A DNA stretch of 64,000 nucleotides from contig NZ_JAJHVV010000003.1 of NCBI RefSeq assembly GCF_023145695.1, forward strand, positions 124,001 to 188,000, read 5' to 3'. A model generated the notes under the pieces. It ran no database searches, was not told where the DNA came from, and saw only the letters and a program-made list of their open reading frames with translations. Each line of letters opens with the position of its first letter. Position 1 is the stretch's first letter. Positions 16,423-24,920 of the stretch are shown in pieces. The translations under genes and the position numbers were made by a program. This DNA comes from Vibrio amylolyticus (lineage in GTDB: Bacteria > Pseudomonadota > Gammaproteobacteria > Enterobacterales > Vibrionaceae).

Positions 16423-17943
16423 ATGAAAACATTTTCTAAAAACCTGATCAGCACAGCGGTTGTTGCAACTGCTGCGGTAGGCGCGGTTGCTCCTGCAATG
16501 GCAAATGCTGCTGAGAAGCCAAACATCGTTGTCATCATGGCGGATGATATCGGTTGGTTTAACACGTCTGCTTATAACAATGGCATGATGGGTTACAAAA
16601 CACCAAACATCGACCGTGTTGCTAATGAAGGTATGCTATTTACTGATCACTACGGTCAACCAAGCTCTACAGCAGGCCGTGCAGCGTTCCTAACCGGTCA
16701 GTTACCTATTCGTACAGGTCTACTAAACGTTGGCCTACCTGGTTCTCCGGTTGGTCTTTCTCCATCAGACCCAACGCTTGCTGAAGTGTTAAAAGAACAC
16801 GGCTACATGACGAACCAGCTAGGTAAAAACCACCTTGGTGACCAAGAGCACATGCTTCCTCACCGTCGCGGTTTTGACAACTTCTACGGTAACCTTTACC
16901 ACCTAAACGCTGAAGAAGAGCCAGAGAACGAAGATTACCCACAAGACCCTGCATTCGCTGAGCGTTTTGGCCCTCGTGGTATGGTAACGGGTACTGCTGA
17001 TGGCCCAACAGGTAACGATGGCCCGCTAACTCGTAAGCGCATGGAAACGATTGACCGTGAACTTACAGACATGGCTGTAGATTACATTGAAGCTCAAGCT
17101 AAAACAGATGACCCGTTCTTCTTATGGTACAACCCATCACGTATGCACGTATGGACTCACCTAAGTGAAGAGTGGGCGGGTAAGACTGGCTTTGGTCTAT
17201 ACGCTGACGGTATGAACGAGCTAGACCACTACGTGGGTGAGCTTCTTGATACGCTAGAAAAAACAGGTCAGAAAGACAACACAATCGTTATCTTCACAAC
17301 CGATAATGGTGCTGAGAAGATGTCTTGGCCAGATGGTGGTAACACACCATTTAAAGGTGAAAAAGGTCTAACAACTGAAGGTGGCACACGTGTTCCATTT
17401 ATGGTTATGTGGCCAAACAAAATCCCAGCGGGTTCTGTAAACAACGGTATTCAGTCTCATGAAGATCTATTCACAACGCTAGCGACTATCGCGGGTGAAA
17501 AAGACGTTCAAGAGAACTTCAAGAAGAAGCACGATGTTTACATTGATGGTTACGACCACAGAGACGCTTGGTTCAACAATGAAGATACGACTCGTAACGA
17601 GATCTTCTACTTCGCTGAGACAGGTAACCTAGAAGCGGTACGTGTTGGTAAGATCAAAGCGACGTTCATTCAGCCGACTGAAGATAATTGGTTCGCTCCA
17701 CGTCTTGCAACTACTTGGCCTCAGCTAGTCGACTTACGTGCTGACCCATTTGAAGAAGCACCAGAGCACTCAATGATGTACCTAAAATGGTTTGGTGACC
17801 GCATGTTCTTCTTCGTACCAGTGCAGGTTGAAGTCGCTAAGCTACTGCAGACGTTCCAAGAGTTCCCTCTACGTCAAGCGCCAACCTCATTCAACCTTGA
17901 GCGTGTAATGCAGCAGATGCCTTACCGTCCAGACGCTAAATAA
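16423..17943 (+). CDS. Exported sulfatase, Ser-type active site
   Basis: The 506-residue protein (start ATG 16423 behind AAAGG at 16410-16414) has a signal peptide with cleavage after AMANA. It has the sulfatase fold: metal ligands IMADDIG (Asp41, Asp42), SSTAGRAAFLTG with Ser82 at the formylglycine position and Arg86, GKNHLGD, and TTDNGAEK. The consensus is C/S-X-P/A-X-R, so this is a Ser-type enzyme. Aerobic FGE accepts only Cys, while anSME enzymes accept Ser, which fits the two anSME genes nearby. The usual GKWHLG reads GKNHLG here. Codons are strongly optimised, suggesting high expression. The substrate cannot be told; the general name arylsulfatase would be only a family label. A terminator separates it from moxR. 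Confidence 0.92.
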   Translation: MKTFSKNLISTAVVATAAVGAVAPAMANAAEKPNIVVIMADDIGWFNTSAYNNGMMGYKTPNIDRVANEGMLFTDHYGQPSSTAGRAAFLTGQLPIRTGLLNVGLPGSPVGLSPSDPTLAEVLKEHGYMTNQLGKNHLGDQEHMLPHRRGFDNFYGNLYHLNAEEEPENEDYPQDPAFAERFGPRGMVTGTADGPTGNDGPLTRKRMETIDRELTDMAVDYIEAQAKTDDPFFLWYNPSRMHVWTHLSEEWAGKTGFGLYADGMNELDHYVGELLDTLEKTGQKDNTIVIFTTDNGAEKMSWPDGGNTPFKGEKGLTTEGGTRVPFMVMWPNKIPAGSVNNGIQSHEDLFTTLATIAGEKDVQENFKKKHDVYIDGYDHRDAWFNNEDTTRNEIFYFAETGNLEAVRVGKIKATFIQPTEDNWFAPRLATTWPQLVDLRADPFEEAPEHSMMYLKWFGDRMFFFVPVQVEVAKLLQTFQEFPLRQAPTSFNLERVMQQMPYRPDAK

Positions 17944-17962
17944 TTTAACGTTCTAATATTCT

Positions 17963-17989
17963 GGGTGTACTTAGGTGCACCCACTTTTT
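17963..17989 (+). terminator. Intrinsic terminator after sulfatase
   Basis: An 8-bp stem with one U-G pair (17963-17970 with 17975-17982), TTAG loop, then five T at 17985-17989 after a short AC gap. Some read-through into the moxR operon is possible. Confidence 0.7.
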
Positions 17990-18071
17990 CCGTTAGTTTG
18001 CTTATTAAAATATTTACTCTTTCTAAAAGTATTTCAATAAGTAACTGACCGTATCAACGTGAGGCTATGTT

Positions 18072-19037
18072 ATGCCAACTTCTTCATTACTTCCTAAATT
18101 CCAACGTCTTCAAGAGTGCGTTAACCAGACCGTCATTGGTCAAGAACGTGTTGTCGAACAGCTTGTGATTGCATTACTTGCTAAGGGGCATGTTCTGATT
18201 CAAGGCCTTCCAGGGCTGGCAAAAACGCGCGCAGTTAATGGCCTAGCAAGTAATATGAACGCTGAATTGCACCGTATTCAATTCACGCCAGACATGCTTC
18301 CGGGTGATGTCACCGGTGGCGAAGTTTATGATGCTCATAGCCAGTCGCTATCGTTTAAACGTGGCCCAGTCTTTTCTAACTTACTGCTCGCGGATGAGAT
18401 TAACCGTGCTCCAGCGAAAGTGCAGTCTGCGCTGCTTGAAGCGATGGCTGAGAACCAAGTTTCTGTTGGTGGAATAACTTACTCATTACCAGAGTTATTT
18501 ATGGTATTGGCAACGCAAAACCCAGTTGAGCAAGAGGGCACATACCCACTGCCAGAAGCTCAAATGGACCGCTTTTTAATGCAAGTATTGGTGGAATACC
18601 CAGAGAAAAATGCCGAAAAAGAGATGCTTAAAATGCTACGTAGTGAGCGTTTGGGCACAAGCTTAGACGTGGCAGGTTTGAGTGTTGAAGAAGTACAAGC
18701 CGCGCAGAACTTAGTTGAGAAAGTAAGTGTGTCTGATGCCATTGATCAGTACATTGTCGATATTATTGATGCAACGCGTTACCCAGAAAAATACAGTCCT
18801 GAGCTAGCAAGCTTCATTCAGCTAGGAGCCAGCCCACGAGCGGCGATTGCACTTGATAAATGTGCTCGTTCGTACGCGTGGTTAAATGATCGAGATTACG
18901 TCACACCTGATGATATCCGAGCGATAGCTCATACTGTTCTTCGTCACCGTATTGCCCTTAGCTTTACCGCTCTTAGCGATAAAATGACCACTGATAAGGT
19001 GATTGATCAACTGCTCAAACAGGTTGCATGGGTATAA
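18072..19037 (+). CDS. MoxR-family AAA+ ATPase
   Basis: The 321-residue protein has VIGQERVVEQLVIALLAKGHVLIQG, Walker A GLPGLAKT at residues 45-52, LPGDVTGGEVYD, Walker B LLLADEINRAPAKVQSALLEAM and sensor LATQNPVEQEGTYPLPEAQ with an arginine finger in MDRF, all typical of MoxR. These ATPases act as chaperones for metal or cofactor insertion or complex assembly, usually with VWA-domain partners. It opens a tight operon with DUF58, DUF4381 and two VWA proteins. An RBS (GAGG, 18061-18064) precedes the ATG. The location behind a sulfatase suggests help in sulfatase or envelope-complex maturation, but that is inference. Confidence 0.93.
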   Translation: MPTSSLLPKFQRLQECVNQTVIGQERVVEQLVIALLAKGHVLIQGLPGLAKTRAVNGLASNMNAELHRIQFTPDMLPGDVTGGEVYDAHSQSLSFKRGPVFSNLLLADEINRAPAKVQSALLEAMAENQVSVGGITYSLPELFMVLATQNPVEQEGTYPLPEAQMDRFLMQVLVEYPEKNAEKEMLKMLRSERLGTSLDVAGLSVEEVQAAQNLVEKVSVSDAIDQYIVDIIDATRYPEKYSPELASFIQLGASPRAAIALDKCARSYAWLNDRDYVTPDDIRAIAHTVLRHRIALSFTALSDKMTTDKVIDQLLKQVAWV

Positions 19038-19046
19038 GAGGCGCGT

Positions 19047-20003
19047 ATGGCAAAGCAATTGTCGGCTTCAACTGATCTGCGTATCCATACCAGCATGGCA
19101 CGTCTTACTGGTTTGGCTGCGCAAGGTCGTCAACTTACCTGGCGTCCACCGCTTGGTCGCTGTTCTTTATTAAGTGGGCTAAACGTCGCTTCACAGCGTG
19201 GCCGAGGTTTAGATTTCATTGAACTGCGTCACTATCACCCTGGTGATGATGTTCGATGTATCGATTGGAAAGTGACACAACGTACCGGTCAGCCTTATCT
19301 GCGTGTCTATTCGGAAGAGAAAGACAAAACCATTCAACTGATTGTCGATCAAACCAGTTCACTGTTTTTTGCCTCAAATGGCTCGATGAAATCTGTGATT
19401 GCGGCTGAACTTGCCGCCATTATTGCAGGTCGTGTTAATTATGATGGCGATCGCTTCTGCGGCAATGTTATTCACGATAGTGGAATAACGGCACTGGTTT
19501 CTGGCCGAGGTGAATCTGCAATGCTCACCGTATTACAGCAGGTTGTCAGTCAAAATCGTCAACTCCCACAAACTTCAATGCAAGCGAATGGGCTAAAGCA
19601 AGTGCTCAATGATCTTTGTCAGCGTGGCATTAAAGATCAGCAGTTGTTCATCTTAAGTGACTTCTCTGATTTTGATGCTCAATGCGTTCCATTGATTACC
19701 CAATTAGCCGCGCATAATGATCTGTTTGCTTTTCGCGTGTCAGACCCATTAGAGATGGTACTACCCAAGCGAAACATCTTAATGGGCAATGAAGAGTATC
19801 AACTCAATATTGCACAAAATAATGAGCAACTAAGAGCGAAGTATCATGACTATATTGCGCAGCATCGCTCGGTATTAGATGCCTGCTTTAAAGCAACAGG
19901 GCAGCCTGTTTTTGATTTTACCACTCACCTTGATACTTGGGCTCAAATCAACAGCTTGTCTCACTTATCATCGAGCTCAGAGTCAGGGGAGCGTGCATCA
20001 TGA
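19047..20003 (+). CDS. DUF58 domain protein of MoxR/Bat operon
   Basis: The 318-residue cytosolic protein contains the DUF58 core: SQRGRGLDFIELRHYHPGDD, VRCIDWKVTQRTGQPYLRVY and a VWA-like remainder (LIVDQTSSLFFAS, QLFILSDFSDFDAQ). DUF58 proteins accompany MoxR ATPases in nearly all bacteria and are thought to be adaptor partners. It begins 9 bp after moxR and overlaps the next gene by ATGA (20000-20003), so the genes are translationally coupled. Its biochemical role is not known. Confidence 0.92.
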   Translation: MAKQLSASTDLRIHTSMARLTGLAAQGRQLTWRPPLGRCSLLSGLNVASQRGRGLDFIELRHYHPGDDVRCIDWKVTQRTGQPYLRVYSEEKDKTIQLIVDQTSSLFFASNGSMKSVIAAELAAIIAGRVNYDGDRFCGNVIHDSGITALVSGRGESAMLTVLQQVVSQNRQLPQTSMQANGLKQVLNDLCQRGIKDQQLFILSDFSDFDAQCVPLITQLAAHNDLFAFRVSDPLEMVLPKRNILMGNEEYQLNIAQNNEQLRAKYHDYIAQHRSVLDACFKATGQPVFDFTTHLDTWAQINSLSHLSSSSESGERAS

Positions 20004-20500
20004 GCAGTGTAGACAACCTAAACAGCACAAATGCTCATGAAGGCAGTGTGACAGAGTTTGGTGCTCACCTGATTAAAAACCTCGAATGGAGAACGCTGCC
20101 AACACCAGTATCATGGTTTCCCGCTACAACGGCTTGGTATACGTTATTTGCGCTCATCCTTTTAGCGATTATTGGCGCTGTGTTCTATCGCCGTTTGAAG
20201 TGGCTTCGAGCATCTTACCTTAGAGAAGCGGCGACTCTATTTGAAGAGTACCTTCAAACCGATCATCAACGAATTGGTCACTTAGTGAAACGTGTTGCAA
20301 ATCAACACTGGCCAGAAGGTAAGGTAGGGGTAATGAATGCCACTGCTTTTTACCAGTTTCTACAGCAGCAACAGGGTGAGTTGTCACTCTCTAATTCTTG
20401 TTGTGAAGCACTTCTCCAAACGAGTTATCAGCCAAATGTAGTGTTATCAGAGCAACATGTGGCGGAAGTGAGAGCTTGGTTAGGAGCGCTTTATGTTTGA
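20000..20500 (+). CDS. DUF4381 single-pass membrane protein of Bat operon
   Basis: The 166-residue protein has a WFPATTAWYTLFALILLAII membrane span (about residues 40-60), then a basic stretch (FYRRLKWLRASYLREA) and a cytosolic helical part. This matches the DUF4381 family found between DUF58 and VWA genes in MoxR operons. I take the ATG at 20000, which overlaps the DUF58 stop, over the upstream TTG. It overlaps the next start by 8 bases. Confidence 0.85.
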   Translation: MSSVDNLNSTNAHEGSVTEFGAHLIKNLEWRTLPTPVSWFPATTAWYTLFALILLAIIGAVFYRRLKWLRASYLREAATLFEEYLQTDHQRIGHLVKRVANQHWPEGKVGVMNATAFYQFLQQQQGELSLSNSCCEALLQTSYQPNVVLSEQHVAEVRAWLGALYV

Positions 20501-21482
20501 ATTTACCTATCCTTGGTTTGCGTTGGCGCTCGTGCTACCAATATTAGTCGCGCTTGCACCTGCCCACTTAACTCGTTTTAGAGCCGTAAAACACAGTCAT
20601 TTTGAGCAGTTCCAAGCATTGTCACAGCAAAAGCTCTCTAAGGGTGCCGTTAAGTTAACGCCTCTATTTTGGCAGCGCAGTTTGGTGATTCTGCTTTATC
20701 TCTCTTTGGTATTGGCGGCAATGCGGCCGGTCTACTGGGGAGAGGTGAATACGATTGAAACTCAAGGCAGAGAAATGCTCGTCGCTGTTGACTTGTCGGG
20801 TTCAATGGAAGCGCGAGATTTTGCTGATGAAGAGGGTATTGAGCAAAGACGTATTGATGTTGTTAAGAACTTACTTGAAGAGTTTCTTTCTCAACGAGAG
20901 TCAGACCGCGTTGGTCTTATTGCCTTTGGTGATGCGGCTTATCTGCAGTCTCCGTTTACTTCTGATTTTATCACCTTAAGACAGCTTCTAGCAGAGATGG
21001 ATGTTCGTATGGCGGGCCCAGGAACGGCGATTGGTGATGCGATAGGCGTTGCGGTGAACCACTTTGAACATGCGCAAACGACACACCAGACTCTAATTTT
21101 GATGACAGATGGTCGAGATACCAATAGTAACTTTCCACCGATTGAAGCGGCGCACTTTGCTGCGGAGCACGGTATTACTATCCACTCAATTGCAATTGGC
21201 GACCCTGCATCAGTGGGTGAAGAAGCGATTGATATGGAGATGCTCAACCGTATAGCTGATCTTACTGGCGGTGTCGTATTTGAAGCGCAAGATGCCTCTG
21301 ATCTACAACAGGTCTACACCCAGATCGATCAACTAGAGCCTGCGGTTTTTGATAGTTATAGTGTCAGACCTAAATTAGAGCTCTATTACTACCCTATTGG
21401 CGTCGTGCTCGCTTTGATCCTGACTGCTTTGCTCGTTGTTTTACTCAAGCTATCTCGCAATATCAATAAAGGGGAGAAGTAG
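20493..21482 (+). CDS. VWA-domain membrane protein, BatA-like
   Basis: The 329-residue protein has an N-terminal membrane region (FALALVLPILVALAPAHLTR and a second span near residues 64-80). A periplasmic von Willebrand factor A domain has the MIDAS motif D100-L-S102-G-S104 and TDGRDTNSNFPP, and a C-terminal span lies near residues 303-322. BatA-type proteins bind metal ions and work with MoxR and a second VWA protein. The Bacteroides Bat operon was linked to oxygen tolerance and virulence; that link need not hold here. Confidence 0.92.
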   Translation: MFEFTYPWFALALVLPILVALAPAHLTRFRAVKHSHFEQFQALSQQKLSKGAVKLTPLFWQRSLVILLYLSLVLAAMRPVYWGEVNTIETQGREMLVAVDLSGSMEARDFADEEGIEQRRIDVVKNLLEEFLSQRESDRVGLIAFGDAAYLQSPFTSDFITLRQLLAEMDVRMAGPGTAIGDAIGVAVNHFEHAQTTHQTLILMTDGRDTNSNFPPIEAAHFAAEHGITIHSIAIGDPASVGEEAIDMEMLNRIADLTGGVVFEAQDASDLQQVYTQIDQLEPAVFDSYSVRPKLELYYYPIGVVLALILTALLVVLLKLSRNINKGEK

Positions 21483-21484
21483 AT

Positions 21485-23095
21485 ATGTCTGAATTTCACT
21501 TCATTCGCCCAGCTTGGCTTTTAGCCCTTATCGTCGTTGGCCTTATTGCGTGGCTGATTCGTCAGCTTAATAGTAAAAATGATGTTCGTGATTTGATCGC
21601 GCCACACTTGCAAGCATCAGTGCTGACGAAAGACACCACCCAATCCCGATTATCCCCTAAAGCGCTATTACCATGGGCGCTTGCCGCTCTAGTGATTATA
21701 TGTGCAGGGCCGACTTGGAAACCAGAGCCTGGTACGCAGGCGCAGAACCAGTCGCCTCTTATCCTAGTAGTCGATCTCTCATGTTCTATGGCTGAGTCAG
21801 ATGTCACACCAACGCGTTTGGAAGCCGCAAAGCTAAAAATAACAGAGCTTATTAACAGCCGTGAAGAGGGTGAAATTGGCATATGGGTTTACGCAGGTAG
21901 TGCGCACTTACTTCTGCCACCCACACAAGACAGAAATGTTCTCGATTACTATCTAGATAGCCTCTCTACAAGCCTAGTACCGCGAGCAGGTAAAAACGTG
22001 TCAGCGGTATTAAATGGTATCAAGGAATCGAACCTACAGGCGGAGGGTTTTGTCTTTCCCGGTAGCGTTATATTAATTACCGATCAAATAGACCGAAGTT
22101 CGCAACAAGCGATGACTCAATACTTACAAGATAGTGATGATCAACTACTGGTTTGGAAGTTTGGTTATTCTGCATCACTGGATGCGCCTTCTGGGGTACA
22201 AACAATCTCAATGAGTGCCGATGAATTAGACCTCAAGCGAATCAACCGTTGGGTGGATGATTACCAATACTTCGACCCGCAAGACAGTGATATTGAGTGG
22301 CAAGAAGCGGGTTACTTTCTGGTGTTTGCATTGTTACTGATCACCTTGACGTGGTTCCGCCGTGGCTGGACGATTCGTTGGTTTGCTCTACCTTGGCTAT
22401 TTATTATGTCGTCAACGTCACCAAACCTTGCCTATGCTGATGAAGTGGAGTCTAAGCTAAGTTGCCAGAGTCTTTGGATGGAGATTGTTTTCACGCCAGA
22501 GCAGCAAGCTCGTTGGCACTTTGAGCGAGAGAACTACGCATGTGCTGCTCAGCTTTTTACTGAGCCAGAATGGAAGGTAGAAGCGCTGATGAGAGACAGT
22601 CAGTGGGAGTGGGCGCTGATGTTACTCAATAACCTTGAGGTGACAGAGCCAAGCGACCAGGTCAGGCGTGGATTGAATATTGGTATTGCTTACACCCACT
22701 TGCAACGCTTTCGTAGCGCAGAGCGTTGGTTTAATAGCGTGTTAGAAATCGAACAGGCAAACCCAGTCGCTCTGCACAATTTAGAGATTATAGAAGACAT
22801 TTTTAAATTGATGGAAGAGCGAGCTCTCGGGCAGGGGACAGCAGGAGAAGATATGACGGCTGATTTTGTCAATTCACTTGCTGAAGATATGGGCATTGAA
22901 GAGCCAGAAGATAAAATTGAGGTGATTAATAGTGCCGACCTTATTGCCGAAGAGCATTTAAATAAAATCTGGCTAGAGCAGGTTCAAACCAGCCCTGAAG
23001 TGTTTTTACGTAACAAGTTTTCGAATCAATTGAATAGCGCTTTGTCTTTTAATGAAGAGATATCAGCAACTGAGGCGGAGCGTAAGCATGACTAA
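21485..23095 (+). CDS. VWA plus TPR membrane protein, BatB/BatC fusion-like
   Basis: The 536-residue protein has N-terminal spans (about 10-28 and 60-76), a VWA domain with MIDAS D97-L-S99-C-S101 and VILITDQIDRSS, and a membrane span around residues 275-310. The C-terminal half is rich in TPR-like helices: HFERENYACAAQLF, RRGLNIGIAYTHLQRFRSAE and RWFNSVLEIEQANPVALHNLE. In Bacteroides the VWA (BatB) and TPR (BatC) parts are separate genes; here they are joined. It starts 2 bp after the previous gene. The acidic tail after residue 460 is probably disordered. Confidence 0.9.
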   Translation: MSEFHFIRPAWLLALIVVGLIAWLIRQLNSKNDVRDLIAPHLQASVLTKDTTQSRLSPKALLPWALAALVIICAGPTWKPEPGTQAQNQSPLILVVDLSCSMAESDVTPTRLEAAKLKITELINSREEGEIGIWVYAGSAHLLLPPTQDRNVLDYYLDSLSTSLVPRAGKNVSAVLNGIKESNLQAEGFVFPGSVILITDQIDRSSQQAMTQYLQDSDDQLLVWKFGYSASLDAPSGVQTISMSADELDLKRINRWVDDYQYFDPQDSDIEWQEAGYFLVFALLLITLTWFRRGWTIRWFALPWLFIMSSTSPNLAYADEVESKLSCQSLWMEIVFTPEQQARWHFERENYACAAQLFTEPEWKVEALMRDSQWEWALMLLNNLEVTEPSDQVRRGLNIGIAYTHLQRFRSAERWFNSVLEIEQANPVALHNLEIIEDIFKLMEERALGQGTAGEDMTADFVNSLAEDMGIEEPEDKIEVINSADLIAEEHLNKIWLEQVQTSPEVFLRNKFSNQLNSALSFNEEISATEAERKHD

Positions 23096-24368
23096 GAGAC
23101 TTTCTATCTTACGCACGATCACTGCTTTAATACTTTGTCTTCTGAGCAGTGTTTGTGTTTCTGCAAGCAACGAACGTGGTTATCAACCTCAGTCTCGGGT
23201 GACTTGGGATGCGTTTTGGGAACTTAGAACAGAGGGCGTGACTGAACGAGAACGAGCAACGCTCTGGTTAACCATTACAAGCAATTCTCCTATTTCGGGT
23301 CAATTCTCTATTGAGCCTTTGAAAGTTTTAGGGCTATTTATTGAACCTAGTGATCGACCTAGCTATTCACACCAAAATCGTGACGGTCAACGCTTCTACT
23401 TGGCCAACTATCGTTATGATATTTATCCGTCTAGAGCGGGAACCTTTAGCTTACCTGAGCTAAAGGTTCAGGTGACTCAAAAAGAGGACGAGTACCAATT
23501 TACCAGTGATTCTTATCGAGTAGAGGCCTCTGCTCAGCCTCGTGAGGCGATGGGGGCCATTTCAACATCGAATTACTCGTTAAGTCAGAAAGTGACAAAA
23601 ACCGATATTATGTCTGGTGGAGTAGTCACTCGTACTATTACTCAATCAGCGAAAGCGTTACCGGGCTATCTTATTGGCCAACTACCACCACTTGTTTTTT
23701 TAGACCAAAGCGTTGAATTGACGCATGGTAGAGAGTCTCACTCAATCAGCGATTACCGTGGCCACATGACCGGTACAAAGAGCAGTAATCTTCATTACCG
23801 ATTTGTCGAAGCGGGTGAGTATCAACTTCCAGCGGTAGAGGTGACGTGGTGGAATAATGCCAAAGGTAGCTTAGAGGTAGCGACCTTACCTTCAATCGAT
23901 GTAACTGTCGCTGCACCACCTCCACCACCTTTAAAAGAACGTGTTGAAATCGCTCTTTTTGAGTTGCGAGAGCAAGCCCCTATTTGGTGGTATCAAAATC
24001 AACTGTGGGTGTTCTTGATGGGAGTTTCTGTAGTTTTGGCCTATTGGTTAAGGGCCAAGATAGAAAAGCAGATAAAACGCATTGCTCAAAGGTTAGTTCT
24101 GTTTAAACAGACCTCAGTGTATTGGTTCATTGAATTAATGATCGCGGCATTGAAACCCCAAGAGGCTTGGCAACAGGCATTTTATTCTTGGATGAGAAAG
24201 AAAAATTTATACTCGATTAATCGATTACCTGATCAGTTTGAATATGTGAAAGAGCAATGCCATCAATCAGGGTCATTGAGTAGAGTAGGAACATTACGTT
24301 GTGTGGCTAAATGGGAATTTAGTCTGATTTCAAATAGATGGAATCTATCCGATATTAATCCGAAGTAA
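23088..24368 (+). CDS. BatD-like exported membrane protein
   Basis: About 426 residues. I chose the ATG at 23088, which overlaps the end of the previous gene by 8 bases and lies behind GGAG, over the ATG at 23052. It has a signal sequence (LILCLLSSVCVSASNERG), long periplasmic beta-rich domains (RYDIYPSRAGTFSLPELKVQ, HYRFVEAGEYQLPAVEV), a membrane span WVFLMGVSVVLAYWL, and a cytosolic tail. The domain repeat and topology are those of BatD in MoxR/Bat operons. It may scaffold the VWA proteins. A last small gene follows after 15 bp. Confidence 0.82.
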   Translation: MTKRLSILRTITALILCLLSSVCVSASNERGYQPQSRVTWDAFWELRTEGVTERERATLWLTITSNSPISGQFSIEPLKVLGLFIEPSDRPSYSHQNRDGQRFYLANYRYDIYPSRAGTFSLPELKVQVTQKEDEYQFTSDSYRVEASAQPREAMGAISTSNYSLSQKVTKTDIMSGGVVTRTITQSAKALPGYLIGQLPPLVFLDQSVELTHGRESHSISDYRGHMTGTKSSNLHYRFVEAGEYQLPAVEVTWWNNAKGSLEVATLPSIDVTVAAPPPPPLKERVEIALFELREQAPIWWYQNQLWVFLMGVSVVLAYWLRAKIEKQIKRIAQRLVLFKQTSVYWFIELMIAALKPQEAWQQAFYSWMRKKNLYSINRLPDQFEYVKEQCHQSGSLSRVGTLRCVAKWEFSLISNRWNLSDINPK

Positions 24369-24383
24369 ATAGGATAATTTAAG

Positions 24384-24821
24384 ATGAAAAAGACTCTAAG
24401 AATTGCATTATTGATGGCTGCTTCCGTCTCATGTTTATCATCATTTTCAGCATTTGCGCAGGAAGAGGTGACGAGCATTAAGCCAACGACTTATAGTGGC
24501 GCTTCTGTCGTTAAGATGGATAACAATCACTATCGAGTGCGTATTACTTCACTGCTTGCAGCGAAAATGCGCTGTGTGGCTTATAACAATGAAGAGCCAA
24601 TCGCAATTAACTCTGTGGCTATTTACCCACCAGAAGGCGTGGCTGATTTTTATATTAGCCCGGAAGAAGGCCCAGTGACTCACGCAACTTGTTGGGTAAC
24701 CAGTACACGTGAAGGCGATAGAGAGAAGATCGATCAGCTTGAGAAAGAAGCACAAAAGCGCCAAATGCAGATTGAAGAAGCGGACTTACCGTTCTATCAA
24801 ATCGCGCCTAAAACGAATTAA
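24384..24821 (+). CDS. Small exported protein of unknown function ending the Bat operon
   Basis: I do not recognise a family. The 145-residue protein has a signal peptide (LLMAASVSCLSSFSAFAQEE, cleavage probably after FAQ or AFA) and about 115 mature residues. Two cysteines (in AKMRCVAYNN and THATCWVTSTR) may form a disulfide, followed by a charged helix (EKIDQLEKEAQKRQMQIEEA) and a short tail. It begins 15 bp behind batD and ends at the bidirectional terminator 24852-24889, so it belongs to the operon. Its position suggests a periplasmic client or partner of the MoxR/VWA complex. Confidence 0.75.
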   Translation: MKKTLRIALLMAASVSCLSSFSAFAQEEVTSIKPTTYSGASVVKMDNNHYRVRITSLLAAKMRCVAYNNEEPIAINSVAIYPPEGVADFYISPEEGPVTHATCWVTSTREGDREKIDQLEKEAQKRQMQIEEADLPFYQIAPKTN

Positions 24822-24851
24822 TCAAAGCCAAATCTAAGGTATTAACTAAAG

Positions 24852-24889
24852 AAAAACCCTCGACACTTGAACAGTATCGAGGGTTTTTT
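24852..24889. terminator. Bidirectional terminator between the Bat operon and pta
   Basis: A 12-bp stem (24852-24863 with 24877-24888) with an A run on the left and a T run on the right around a 13-nt loop. It terminates the plus-strand operon and the minus-strand pta. Confidence 0.9.
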
Positions 24890-24920
24890 ATTTCTAGGTT
24901 TTTAGTTAGATACTAACGAA

